Assembly (NCBI RefSeq): GCF_016745835.1
Contig: NZ_JAERVL010000007.1
Location: 55,413 to 119,412 of the forward strand
Source: Caldalkalibacillus salinus
GTDB taxonomy: Bacteria; Bacillota; Bacilli; Caldalkalibacillales; JCM-10596
Reading direction: 5' to 3'
DNA length: 64,000 bases
How positions within the stretch are numbered: the stretch's first letter is position 1; every line of letters begins with the position of its first letter. Below, in pieces: positions 37,840 to 45,589 of the stretch. A program made the translations under genes and the position numbers. A model generated the notes under the pieces. The model saw only the letters and a list, made by a program, of their open reading frames with translations, made no database searches and was not told the DNA's origin.

Positions 37840-38741
37840 GCTACCCCTTTCTTTCCAGCACCGTTTTCTCTATTAGTTCTATTGTAATCCAAAATGCTTC
37901 TCAATAAAATACACGTATGTACAGTGGATTTTCGGTTTCCGTTGTCCCCGTTAGCCTCCCGGGTTTTTAATTTTTTATACCCCTCCTTACATGTCCACTA
38001 CATAAGCACAATGCCTCAAGGATGGTAAGGAAAAAGACGCTCCTTATGTTGGGGTTTACTCTAGCAAAAAGGTTAATATTAATCTTCGCCGATGCAGACA
38101 TGCAATTAGAACCAATAACGCTATAAGGCAGGACTGCACTGTTTGAGTAGCAAGTGATAGCCTATCTAAGCTCTCCAAAAATCAGCACCAATCCGACATT
38201 ATTGCGGGTCATAGGAATATGTATCACGTGTGGTCATAGCGGTGCGATGAGCTGAAATATTGTACTCACAACATGGACAATTGTAATATATGGTTTCTTT
38301 ATATGAGCCACAGCATTTATGTGGTAGTGGTGGTATTTACAAGCGGAATGGTTTTAAAAATTGGCGTAATTGAAAAGACGTGATGAACGCATATGTCTGA
38401 TCAAATGGGTGGTCGTTTATTCTGATGTTAAGTCCAGTAAACAAAATAAGTCGAACATAATGAAAAATTTGGAGAAATACCGAAGAAAATATGAATCGAA
38501 ATGAGATGAAATAAGTAGAGCTATCGTTTCACGTGTCAATCCCGCACACATTTTGTAGAAGGGAGGGAATAACGTGGACATATGTTCATTTACAATGGAC
38601 AGGTAATGATATTTATTAATTAACGAAAATCTAGTACAATTAAGTAGCGTATTCGTGTAAATCGTTATAGACAAACGAGATGTTGAAACGATACGTAGAA
38701 AATATGGTTAGAGAAATTGGAGCGGAGGAAACAATAATTCA
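37840..38741. other. 900-bp region without a convincing gene
   Basis: All six frames are broken by frequent stops; the longest open stretch (minus, about 38417-38674) has no ribosome site or protein-like composition. In a plus frame near 38315-38380 CGSGGIYKRNGFKNW faintly recalls the zinc-ribbon start of some transposases, so the region could be an old insertion remnant, but nothing else supports it. The last 60 bases hold the promoter region of the sodium-channel gene. Confidence 0.5.
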
Positions 38742-39695
38742 ATGAGCTTACAAACAAGACATGATACTGAATTGGATATCAATACAGAGGGGAATCATAC
38801 AGGTTTAAAAGCACGTATAAAGGCCTTTGTCGATCACCGTTACTTTATGGCCACCATTATGGTGCTCATTCTCATTAACGCCATCATTGTGGGGATCGAA
38901 ACCTACCCACACATGTATGATGCTTATGGTCAATGGTTGCATGTAGCGGATCGAGTGTTGTTATGGCTGTTTACGCTTGAGATTATTTTGCGTCTCATTA
39001 CAGCGATACCGACGTGGCATTATTTTAAAGATCCATGGAATATATTCGACTTTTTAATCGTGGCAAGTGGACACTTATTCGTAGGCGCACACTTCGTTAC
39101 GGTGTTGCGTATACTCCGTGTCCTACGATTACTACGGGCTATTAGTATTATTCCTTCACTACGGCGGATTGTAAACGCACTGTTAATGACTATTCCAGCC
39201 CTAGGGAATATTATGCTTTTATTAAGCTTATTATTTTATATTTTTGCTGTCATAGGGACCATGTTGTTTGGGGACATTGCACCTGATCATTTCGGTTCCT
39301 TACACGCCACGTTGCTCACGTTATTCCAAGTGGTTACGTTAGAGTCATGGGCGAGTGGTGTTATGAGACCTCTATTAGATCAATCGCCTTTTGCTTGGAT
39401 GTACTTTGTTTCCTTCATTCTTGTCGGGACGTTTGTCATCTTCAACTTATTTGTGGGTGTTATTGTCAGTAACGTGGAAAAAGTGGACGAATTAGAAGAA
39501 GAAAAAGAGAAAGCAGCACGCAAAGCGGTTGAGATAAATAAACAAAGCCCGGGAGATTTGACAGAGCAGAAACAAGAAATGAGAGAAAAAGGACAGAATG
39601 AAGAGGCCTCGTTGAATGTTGAAATAAATGCCTTGCGTGAAGAATTGAGAGAGATCAAGGCGCTTTTAAGAGAGCAACAACGGGGTTCAAAATAA
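38742..39695 (+). CDS. NaChBac-type voltage-gated sodium channel
   Basis: 317-residue single-repeat channel with six membrane segments. S4 is LRILRVLRLLRAISIIPSLRR with arginines at every third position. The pore filter TLESWAS is that of NaChBac and sodium-selective. S6 is followed by a long acidic/coiled C-terminus (about 240-317), longer than the 274-residue NaChBac. Four subunits form the channel. In alkaliphilic Bacillus this channel supports motility, chemotaxis and pH homeostasis by sodium re-entry. Monocistronic. Confidence 0.94.
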   Translation: MSLQTRHDTELDINTEGNHTGLKARIKAFVDHRYFMATIMVLILINAIIVGIETYPHMYDAYGQWLHVADRVLLWLFTLEIILRLITAIPTWHYFKDPWNIFDFLIVASGHLFVGAHFVTVLRILRVLRLLRAISIIPSLRRIVNALLMTIPALGNIMLLLSLLFYIFAVIGTMLFGDIAPDHFGSLHATLLTLFQVVTLESWASGVMRPLLDQSPFAWMYFVSFILVGTFVIFNLFVGVIVSNVEKVDELEEEKEKAARKAVEINKQSPGDLTEQKQEMREKGQNEEASLNVEINALREELREIKALLREQQRGSK

Positions 39696-39698
39696 CGC

Positions 39699-39733
39699 AA
39701 ACCTCAGCCCTTTTAGGGTTGAGGTTTTTTGTT
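39699..39733 (+). terminator. Terminator after the sodium-channel gene
   Basis: AACCTCAGCC pairs with GGGTTGAGGTT and is followed by TTTTTTG. Confidence 0.85.
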
Positions 39734-39766
39734 TTGTATTATGACGGATATTATGACGGACCTGAA

Positions 39767-40513
39767 TTAAGACGTACCTGGTATTCTACAGCCATCAGGT
39801 CCACAATCCCTCTCCTCCTCTGCTTTTTCCTTTTCTAATTGTTCCTGCTGCCAAGCGATATCAATGGTTGGAGAAAAGCGTTCTGGATGACGGATATACC
39901 ATCTTTGCTTTCGTATGAGAAAGTTTTCAGGGTCGAGCTTTAAAGCCTCATCTAGTTCTTTTAAAGCTTCTTCCTTTCTATCTTGCTGCAGATACTCATG
40001 TGCAAGCTTAAACTTGGTTTCCGCTAACTGCCTCTCAATCGTGGAGTCCCGCTGTTGAACATGGTACTCATCATCGAGTGTCACCGTATTCGCTTGATCG
40101 GTTACAATCTGCTTGACTGCATTGACATGGTCTTCGTTGTTCACGCTAAAGCCTTGTTTGACTAGACGCACACGACCTTCTTCATCTAAGACGATCCCGT
40201 TCGGTACAATATTAAAACCGAACAGAGACGCTAGTTTGTTTTCTGAATCCACAAGGGTGGTCATACTGTATGGCCGTCCATATGGTTGGGCTGCCTGAAC
40301 TCCCTGCACATCATTCGCAACAGTGACAACTTCAAAGCCTAGATGTGAGAACTGGTCGTGAAATGTTTGCCATCCTGGCAACTGATCACGGCAACGTCAC
40401 CAAGAAGACCACATGTACAATAAGATCTTTTTCCCTTGCCATTGAGAGAGAGAAAAATCCTCTTCGTTTATTGACTTAAACGTAAGGTTTGGCATCTTTT
40501 CTCCTATTTTCAT
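39767..40513 (-). CDS. Thioredoxin-fold protein with in-frame TGA at the redox cysteine: candidate selenoprotein
   Basis: Read from ATG 40513 (SD AGGAGGG) the protein runs 248 residues if codon 39 (TGA, 40397-40399) is decoded. Residues 1-38 are a normal TlpA/redoxin start (MKIGEKMPNLTF..., then KKILLYMWSSW), and after the TGA comes RCRDQLPGWQ. In this fold W-Cys begins the active site, so TGA takes the place of the first redox Cys. The rest is open: thioredoxin fold to about 140, a TPR-like helical pair (FKLAHEYLQQDRKEEALKELDEALKLDPENF), and a C-terminal CGPDGC. A SECIS-like hairpin follows the TGA. Selenocysteine is the favoured reading; a nonsense mutation of a Cys codon is the alternative. 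Without decoding, only an N-terminally truncated frame from TTG 40381 remains. Confidence 0.7.
40357..40390 (-). promoter_or_regulatory. SECIS-like stem-loop downstream of the in-frame TGA
   Basis: On the minus strand, six bases after the TGA, a lower stem CGUGA/UCACG (40386-40390 with 40357-40361) is followed by an internal loop, an upper stem UUGCC/GGCAA (40377-40381 with 40367-40371) and the apical loop AGGAU. Bacterial SECIS elements have an apical loop with GG about 16-37 bases after UGA; here it begins about 20 bases after. The layout closely resembles E. coli fdhF. Confidence 0.62.
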
Positions 40514-40649
40514 ATAGAGCCCTCCTATAATAAAGATCATACTGACGAACATTTGCTATGCTTTGTATTAAAACATATTAATCTTGCCATGGCAAAAATG
40601 CATGATTTTACTCTTGTTTGGATAGTATATAGGTCATTAATAGTCATGA

Positions 40650-40678
40650 TTGACAAAGTGATTGCCACTTTATATAAT
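40650..40678 (+). promoter_or_regulatory. Perfect sigma-A promoter
   Basis: TTGACA (40650-40655), 17-base spacer, TATAAT (40673-40678). Transcription would start near 40685, about 150 bases before the T-box. Just downstream GTTTC/GAAAC and TGAAT/ATTCA-TTTTTT hairpins could end a short RNA near 40730, so it may drive a small RNA or the T-box leader. Apart from this and the leader, 40514-40832 contains no supported gene. Confidence 0.65.
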
Positions 40679-40832
40679 GTTTCAACAATACAGAAACTTC
40701 GAAAAACGCGGTTGAATGTATTCATTTTTTATTCCAACATAATGACGTTTTCATATCCTGTATACGTAAGAACGTGTCTTTTTTATGTCATGTCATGAAT
40801 AAAGTTTTAGTTGAATATCTAAGTATGCGAGG

Positions 40833-41167
40833 AAAAGGACAAGTAGATTAAGGCCCTGATGTCAGAGAGCGATCCCAAGTGCTGCGAGGGTCGCCATCAC
40901 CCTTATTTGAATATCACCTTGGAGCATTTTTTCTGAAACGGAGTAGGGCGTAACAAGGACCAAACTTTCACGTTTTATATATACTCATCAAACGTGACCA
41001 ACCTACTGCGCATTAAGAAAAACGGTTCGTCCCGTTATGAAACGATGAACCTCAGTGTTCAGTGAGGCTTCCTTATACTTTAGGATGTGGGGAAGCAAAA
41101 GCGAAGTGGTACCGCGTGAAGACGCCTTGGCAACGAACGAGTTGTTCGTGACAACCAAGGCTTTTTA
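40833..41167 (+). ncRNA. T-box leader of ilvA (isoleucine)
   Basis: Typical T-box landmarks in order: AAGTAG (near 40840), AGAGAG (40864-40869), GCTGCGAG, a specifier loop GAATATCACC with the Ile codon ATC (near 40910), and the T-box core TGGTACCGCG (41106-41115). Terminator GCCTTGG/CCAAGG with T-run ends at 41167. UGGU in the core fits an A discriminator base. Uncharged tRNA-Ile should allow read-through into threonine dehydratase. Confidence 0.92.
41124..41167 (+). terminator. T-box regulated terminator
   Basis: GCCTTGG at 41124-41130 pairs with CCAAGGC ending at 41161, with inner GAAC/GTTC, then TTTTT. It overlaps the T-box antiterminator region. Confidence 0.88.
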
Positions 41168-41239
41168 TATGCACATTTAGCTCGTTATAACTGGCATTTT
41201 AAAAAAATAGAAAAAGAAATGGATAAGGAGTGCTTCAAA

Positions 41240-42487
41240 ATGAGTTGTATCAGTATGGAGGATATCATTGTCGCTAATCACACACTAAAAGATGTCGTGA
41301 TTCAAACCCCTTTACAGAAGAACAGACTGTTGTCAGAACGCTATCAGTGCAACGTGTACCTTAAACGAGAGGATTTACAAATAGTAAGATCATTTAAAAT
41401 ACGCGGCGCATACCATTTTATCAACAGTCTCTCAACAGAAGAAAGACAGAGAGGGGTCGTATGTGCCAGTGCAGGTAACCATGCTCAGGGGGTTGCCTAC
41501 GCCTGTCAGCAATTAGATATTAAAGGTAAAATATTCATGCCCACAACCACCCCGAGGCAAAAAGTGGATCAAGTCAAATTTTTCGGAGGACCAAACGTGG
41601 ACGTGATGCTAATAGGGGACACGTTTGATGACGCGTATGAGGAAGCGATGAAAGTCTGTGCTGAAGAAGGCGCGACATTTGTCCATCCCTTTGACGATCC
41701 TAAAGTCATTGCTGGACAAGGCACCGTTGGGCTAGAAGTGATGAATGAGGTTCATGACCCTTTAGATTATGTATTTGTAAGTGTTGGCGGTGGGGGGCTC
41801 GTGTCAGGCGTGGGCACGTATATTAAGGGCGTCAGTCCGGAGACGAAGATCATCGGGGCTGAGCCTTCAGGTGCACCGTCAATGAGAGAGTCCATCGCCA
41901 AGCAACAAGTGGTGATGCTAGATGACATTGAAAAGTTCGTCGATGGTGCGGCAGTCAAACAAGTAGGCAAGCAAACATTTGACATTTGCCGTGGTCTATT
42001 AGATGACATGATCGATATACCCGAGGGGAAAGTATGCACCACAATTCTTAATCTCTATAACGAGAACGCGATTGTTGCTGAGCCTGCCGGTGCTTTACCG
42101 ATTGCAGCCCTAGATGCCTACAAGGATGAAATCGTAGGCAAGAATGTGGTCTGCATTGTCAGTGGCGGAAACAACGATATCGATCGCATGCAGGAAATCA
42201 AGGAACGTTCTCTCGTCTACGAGGGATTGAAGCATTACTTTATCATTACATTCCCACAACGTGCGGGGGCGCTCAGACAATTTATTAACCAAGTCCTGGG
42301 TCAGGATGATGATATCATTTATTTCGAGTATACGAAAAAGAACAACAAGGATAATGGACCGGCTGTGGTCGGTATTGAACTCAAAGACAGACAAGACTAT
42401 CACCAGCTTATTGATAGGATGAAGACACACGACGTTCAATTTACCGAAATTAATGAAGACCCTGCACTCTTCCATGTTCTCGTTTAA
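41240..42487 (+). CDS. ilvA: Threonine dehydratase (biosynthetic)
   Basis: 415-residue PLP enzyme converting threonine to 2-oxobutyrate, first step of isoleucine synthesis. SFKIRGAYHF holds the PLP lysine, SAGNHAQGVAY follows, and SVGGGGLVSGVG is the phosphate loop. The last 85 residues form one ACT-like regulatory domain (KHYFIITFPQRAGALRQFI), so it is the short Bacillus form. The ATG at 41240 follows AAGGAG by nine bases; an ATG seven codons upstream has no ribosome site. Controlled by the isoleucine T-box directly upstream. Confidence 0.95.
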   Translation: MSCISMEDIIVANHTLKDVVIQTPLQKNRLLSERYQCNVYLKREDLQIVRSFKIRGAYHFINSLSTEERQRGVVCASAGNHAQGVAYACQQLDIKGKIFMPTTTPRQKVDQVKFFGGPNVDVMLIGDTFDDAYEEAMKVCAEEGATFVHPFDDPKVIAGQGTVGLEVMNEVHDPLDYVFVSVGGGGLVSGVGTYIKGVSPETKIIGAEPSGAPSMRESIAKQQVVMLDDIEKFVDGAAVKQVGKQTFDICRGLLDDMIDIPEGKVCTTILNLYNENAIVAEPAGALPIAALDAYKDEIVGKNVVCIVSGGNNDIDRMQEIKERSLVYEGLKHYFIITFPQRAGALRQFINQVLGQDDDIIYFEYTKKNNKDNGPAVVGIELKDRQDYHQLIDRMKTHDVQFTEINEDPALFHVLV

Positions 42488-42499
42488 ATCTCTGTATCT

Positions 42500-43045
42500 T
42501 CACTCGTCTTTATTAATCAGAAGATAGCCCGCTTCGTGTAAGGTTTGGTAGGCTTCCTGAAGTTGCTGCTCTGTGTCCGCCTCCATCGTATGGAGGTGGA
42601 CGCCTTCAGTTAATTCAGATAAAAGAGAAGCATTCGTCTGATCCATTTTTTCTATAAAGCGCCTCACATCTTTGCGGTTCCGTAACATCAGAGAGCCCGT
42701 TAACTGTCCGTAAATGGGATGTTCAACGGTCACGTCAACAACGGTCACGCCATGATCGACAATGATATTGAGTTCATGCTCCGTCTCATCAGGTTTATGT
42801 TGACAGGCAATGACCTGTTGTGGTTTCTTCTGGGCCATTTTTTGAACATATATATAACCCTGTGCCGTTGCGATAATCGGTTCATCTTTTGCTTTGAGAA
42901 GTGAGATATCTTGGACAATAACTTGGCGGCTTACATTTGTCTTCTCAGCCAACGCTCGGGCGGGAACAGGGTCTGTACTTTCCTGCAAGGACTGTAATAT
43001 ATACGCTCGGCGTTGGTCCCCGTATAACTTTCTTGGTTCGCTCAC
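42500..43045 (-). CDS. niaR: NAD biosynthesis repressor NiaR
   Basis: 181 residues: an N-terminal winged helix-turn-helix (ILQSLQESTDPVPARALAEKTNVSRQVIVQDISLLKAK) and a C-terminal 3H domain with its conserved histidines (VDHGVTV, VEHPIYGQL, GVHLHTMEAD). Matches Bacillus NiaR (YrxA), which represses de novo NAD genes when nicotinate is present. It overlaps nadS by 4 bp and faces a matching operator at 44316-44334. Confidence 0.92.
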   Translation of the reverse strand: MSEPRKLYGDQRRAYILQSLQESTDPVPARALAEKTNVSRQVIVQDISLLKAKDEPIIATAQGYIYVQKMAQKKPQQVIACQHKPDETEHELNIIVDHGVTVVDVTVEHPIYGQLTGSLMLRNRKDVRRFIEKMDQTNASLLSELTEGVHLHTMEADTEQQLQEAYQTLHEAGYLLINKDE

Positions 43046-44193
43046 GTTCCTATTCTCTCCTTCTGTTCGTTGTAGTCATCTATGATTGTACCAAAGGAGT
43101 GCAGGGCTTGACGAATATCTACCTCCGATGTGTGTTTGCCTATCGTGACCCGAAAAAATTCGTCCGCCTCTTCTCTCGTTAAACCCAGAGCACTTAAGGC
43201 TAAAGAGGCACCTGTATGACGTGCTAAACAGGCGGTACCAGTTGAAATAGCGATCTGTCTGCGATTACACTCTAACATGACGTATTGACCTTCCATGCCT
43301 CTTATTCTTAATCCCAAATGATGGGGAAGTCTCTCCTCAGTAGGCCCAACAAGACGACAGTCTGTTAATGCCTGTAACCCGTTCAAAAAAGTAGTCGTTA
43401 AGCGTCGGCACCGCTGTTGTTCCTCCCGCATGTGGTTTAACGTCTCTTCTGCCGCTGTGGCAAAGGCAGCGATGCCCGGAACGTCAAGCGTACCTGGACG
43501 GAAACCGTTCTCTTGTGTCGTATGTGGCATGACGCTTTTCCACTGCACTTGAGGGTCAATATAAACGGCACCGACCCCCTTCGGACCATACATTTTATGA
43601 GCTGAAAGACTGATGCTATGGACACCAAGCTGTTGAACATTGACTTCAATCTTTCCAAAACTCTGTACAGCATCCATGTGAAAAAGGACACCATGTTGAC
43701 GTAAAATATGGGCAATATCAGTCACCGGTTGAATCGTTCCAATGTCTGAACTAGCATGATGAATTGAAACAAGAATGGTGTCTGGGCGAATGAGAGTAGG
43801 AAGGGTACCCACATCGATACGTCCCTGATCATCAACTGGTATATAGTCAACCTCAAAACCCTCTTGCTCCAAGGAAGAAAAGGTGTTCAATACTGACGCA
43901 TGCTCAAGCATCGTCGTCAACACGTGCTTACCCTTGTGTTGGTGTGCTTTGACCATCGAACGGATGGCGAGGGCGTTAGCTTCAGAGCCACTTCCTGTAA
44001 AATATAGCCCTTCAGTTGCACCACCAATCAGTTTGGCTAAAACGCGTCGACTATACGTGGCCACATCATGGGCATAAGTGCCTGTGTCATGTAAGCTGTT
44101 CACATTTCCAAACGCTTTTTTGGCCACCTGTTCATATGTGGCGAGGGCGTCTTCTGACATCGGCGTTGTAGCTGAGTAATCCAAATATATCAT
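43042..44193 (-). CDS. nadS: Cysteine desulfurase NadS (NifS-like)
   Basis: 383-residue PLP desulfurase. LDYSATTP starts the protein; PLP Lys is in LSAHKMYGPKGVGAVY; the mobile cysteine is in STGTACLARH. Coupling to niaR and divergence from nadA mark it as NadS, which supplies sulfur for the NadA iron-sulfur cluster. The ATG at 44193 follows GAGGAGG; an upstream in-frame start seven codons earlier overlaps that site. Confidence 0.92.
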   Translation of the reverse strand: MIYLDYSATTPMSEDALATYEQVAKKAFGNVNSLHDTGTYAHDVATYSRRVLAKLIGGATEGLYFTGSGSEANALAIRSMVKAHQHKGKHVLTTMLEHASVLNTFSSLEQEGFEVDYIPVDDQGRIDVGTLPTLIRPDTILVSIHHASSDIGTIQPVTDIAHILRQHGVLFHMDAVQSFGKIEVNVQQLGVHSISLSAHKMYGPKGVGAVYIDPQVQWKSVMPHTTQENGFRPGTLDVPGIAAFATAAEETLNHMREEQQRCRRLTTTFLNGLQALTDCRLVGPTEERLPHHLGLRIRGMEGQYVMLECNRRQIAISTGTACLARHTGASLALSALGLTREEADEFFRVTIGKHTSEVDIRQALHSFGTIIDDYNEQKERIGT

Positions 44194-44315
44194 AGGCTTA
44201 AAACCTCCTCTCACACTTGTTAATCAAGTTTACCTATACTCCTTTATAACGTACGCTTCTACAACGAAAATCAATCGAGTGATAAATCTTTTCCTATTGT
44301 CATTATTTTAGTTTT

Positions 44316-44338
44316 ATGTCAATATAGGTGTCAAGACA
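44316..44338. promoter_or_regulatory. NiaR operator between nadS and nadA
   Basis: Read on the minus strand TTGACACCTATATTGACAT (44316-44334), with the tandem TGACA halves typical of Bacillus NiaR boxes; an extra TGTC-AA-GACA palindrome overlaps at 44329-44338. It lies between the divergent nadS-niaR and nadA genes. Confidence 0.8.
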
Positions 44339-44379
44339 CATGTTAAGTTATGTTGTATATATAAAAGGAGATGATCAGC

Positions 44380-45483
44380 ATGACCGTGCTCGATTTTCTT
44401 TCTGCGTCCACAGCCTTACCTGAAGCGTATACTCGTTTGTCTATGACCGATATGGAAGATCGTGTACGCCGCTTGAAGCAGCAGTTTGGGCCCTCATTAT
44501 TTATCCCTGGACACCACTACCAAAAAAATGAAGTGATACAGTTTGCCGACGCCACTGGTGACTCACTCCAGTTAGCTCAACTATCGGCTCAGAACACACA
44601 AGCCGATTATATTGTGTTTTGCGGTGTTCATTTTATGGCAGAAACAGCCGATATTTTGACTGGACCTGAGCAAAAAGTGATCCTTCCCGATTTACGTGCC
44701 GGTTGTTCTATGGCCGATATGGCGGACATTACTCAAACGGAAAAAGCGTGGGAGGCTTTGCAAACACGCTTTGGAAACACGATACTCCCGCTGACTTATG
44801 TCAACTCCACAGCGGCTATTAAAGCGTTCTGTGGTCGTCACGGCGGTGCAACAGTGACATCATCCAACGCTAAGAAAATGATAGAATGGGCCTTTACACA
44901 AAAAGAACGTATGATGTTCCTGCCTGACCAGCATTTAGGACGTAACACCTGCTATGACTTGGGTATACCATTAGATCAAATGGCTGTGTGGGACCCAATA
45001 GAAGAAAAGCTCATCGTGGAAGATGAGACTAAGGAAGTAAGAGTGATCCTATGGAAAGGTCACTGTTCGGTCCATGAAAAGTTTACCGCCGCACACATTC
45101 ATCAGCTACGTGAAGAAGAGCCAGAAGTGAAAGTGATCGTACACCCCGAATGTACTCACGACGTGGTCCAATTGGCAGATGACGCTGGGTCAACGAACCA
45201 TATTATTCAGACCCTTAAAAACGCACCGGCGGGGACCAAATGGGCTGTTGGAACGGAGATGAATCTCGTTAATCGACTCGCTCAGGAGCTGTCACACATA
45301 TCTGTTCGATCGCTGAACCCAAATCTCTGCCCTTGCTTAACGATGAATCGCATTGATCTCCCCCATCTCTTATGGATATTGGATAGCCTTAACGAAGGAG
45401 ATCTCAGACATCAGATTACCGTTGAGCCACACACAGCGGAAGAGGCAAGATGGGCTCTTAACCGCATGTTAGACCGCGCCTAA
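44380..45483 (+). CDS. nadA: Quinolinate synthase
   Basis: 367-residue iron-sulfur enzyme that condenses iminoaspartate and dihydroxyacetone phosphate to quinolinate. Likely cluster cysteines: Cys109 (LRAGCS), the Cys of HPECTHDV and one in NLCPCLTMN, matching the Bacillus set. The ATG at 44380 follows AAGGAG by nine bases. Divergent from nadS-niaR under a NiaR box. nadB and nadC, usually adjacent in Bacillus, are not in the window. Confidence 0.94.
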   Translation: MTVLDFLSASTALPEAYTRLSMTDMEDRVRRLKQQFGPSLFIPGHHYQKNEVIQFADATGDSLQLAQLSAQNTQADYIVFCGVHFMAETADILTGPEQKVILPDLRAGCSMADMADITQTEKAWEALQTRFGNTILPLTYVNSTAAIKAFCGRHGGATVTSSNAKKMIEWAFTQKERMMFLPDQHLGRNTCYDLGIPLDQMAVWDPIEEKLIVEDETKEVRVILWKGHCSVHEKFTAAHIHQLREEEPEVKVIVHPECTHDVVQLADDAGSTNHIIQTLKNAPAGTKWAVGTEMNLVNRLAQELSHISVRSLNPNLCPCLTMNRIDLPHLLWILDSLNEGDLRHQITVEPHTAEEARWALNRMLDRA

Positions 45484-45498
45484 AAATAAAGACCAAAT

Positions 45499-45541
45499 AA
45501 AATAACCTTCAGGCGGCCTTAATATGGTCACCTGAAGGTCT
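45499..45541 (-). terminator. Terminator between nadA and the subtilase gene
   Basis: ACCTTCAGG and CCTGAAGGT form a long stem with further pairs. On the minus strand it is followed by TTATTTTATTT, so it mainly serves the subtilase gene. Confidence 0.7.
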
Positions 45542-45589
45542 CACAAGTCTGATATTACTATCTGTTGTCTGTTGTGCGACTTGCTTACC

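Noticed and set aside
38170..38400. Transposase remnant
   Set aside because: A single short zinc-ribbon-like stretch in one frame, with stops around it, no inverted repeats and no target duplication seen.
38417..38674. 85-codon minus-strand reading frame
   Set aside because: No ribosome site, low-complexity composition and no protein-like features.
40537..40798. Short reading frames on both strands in the ilvA upstream gap
   Set aside because: AT-rich, no ribosome sites; they overlap a perfect promoter and hairpins.
45499..45541. Regulatory attenuator for nadA
   Set aside because: The hairpin lies after nadA, with the T-run on the strand of the subtilase gene, so it is a normal terminator.
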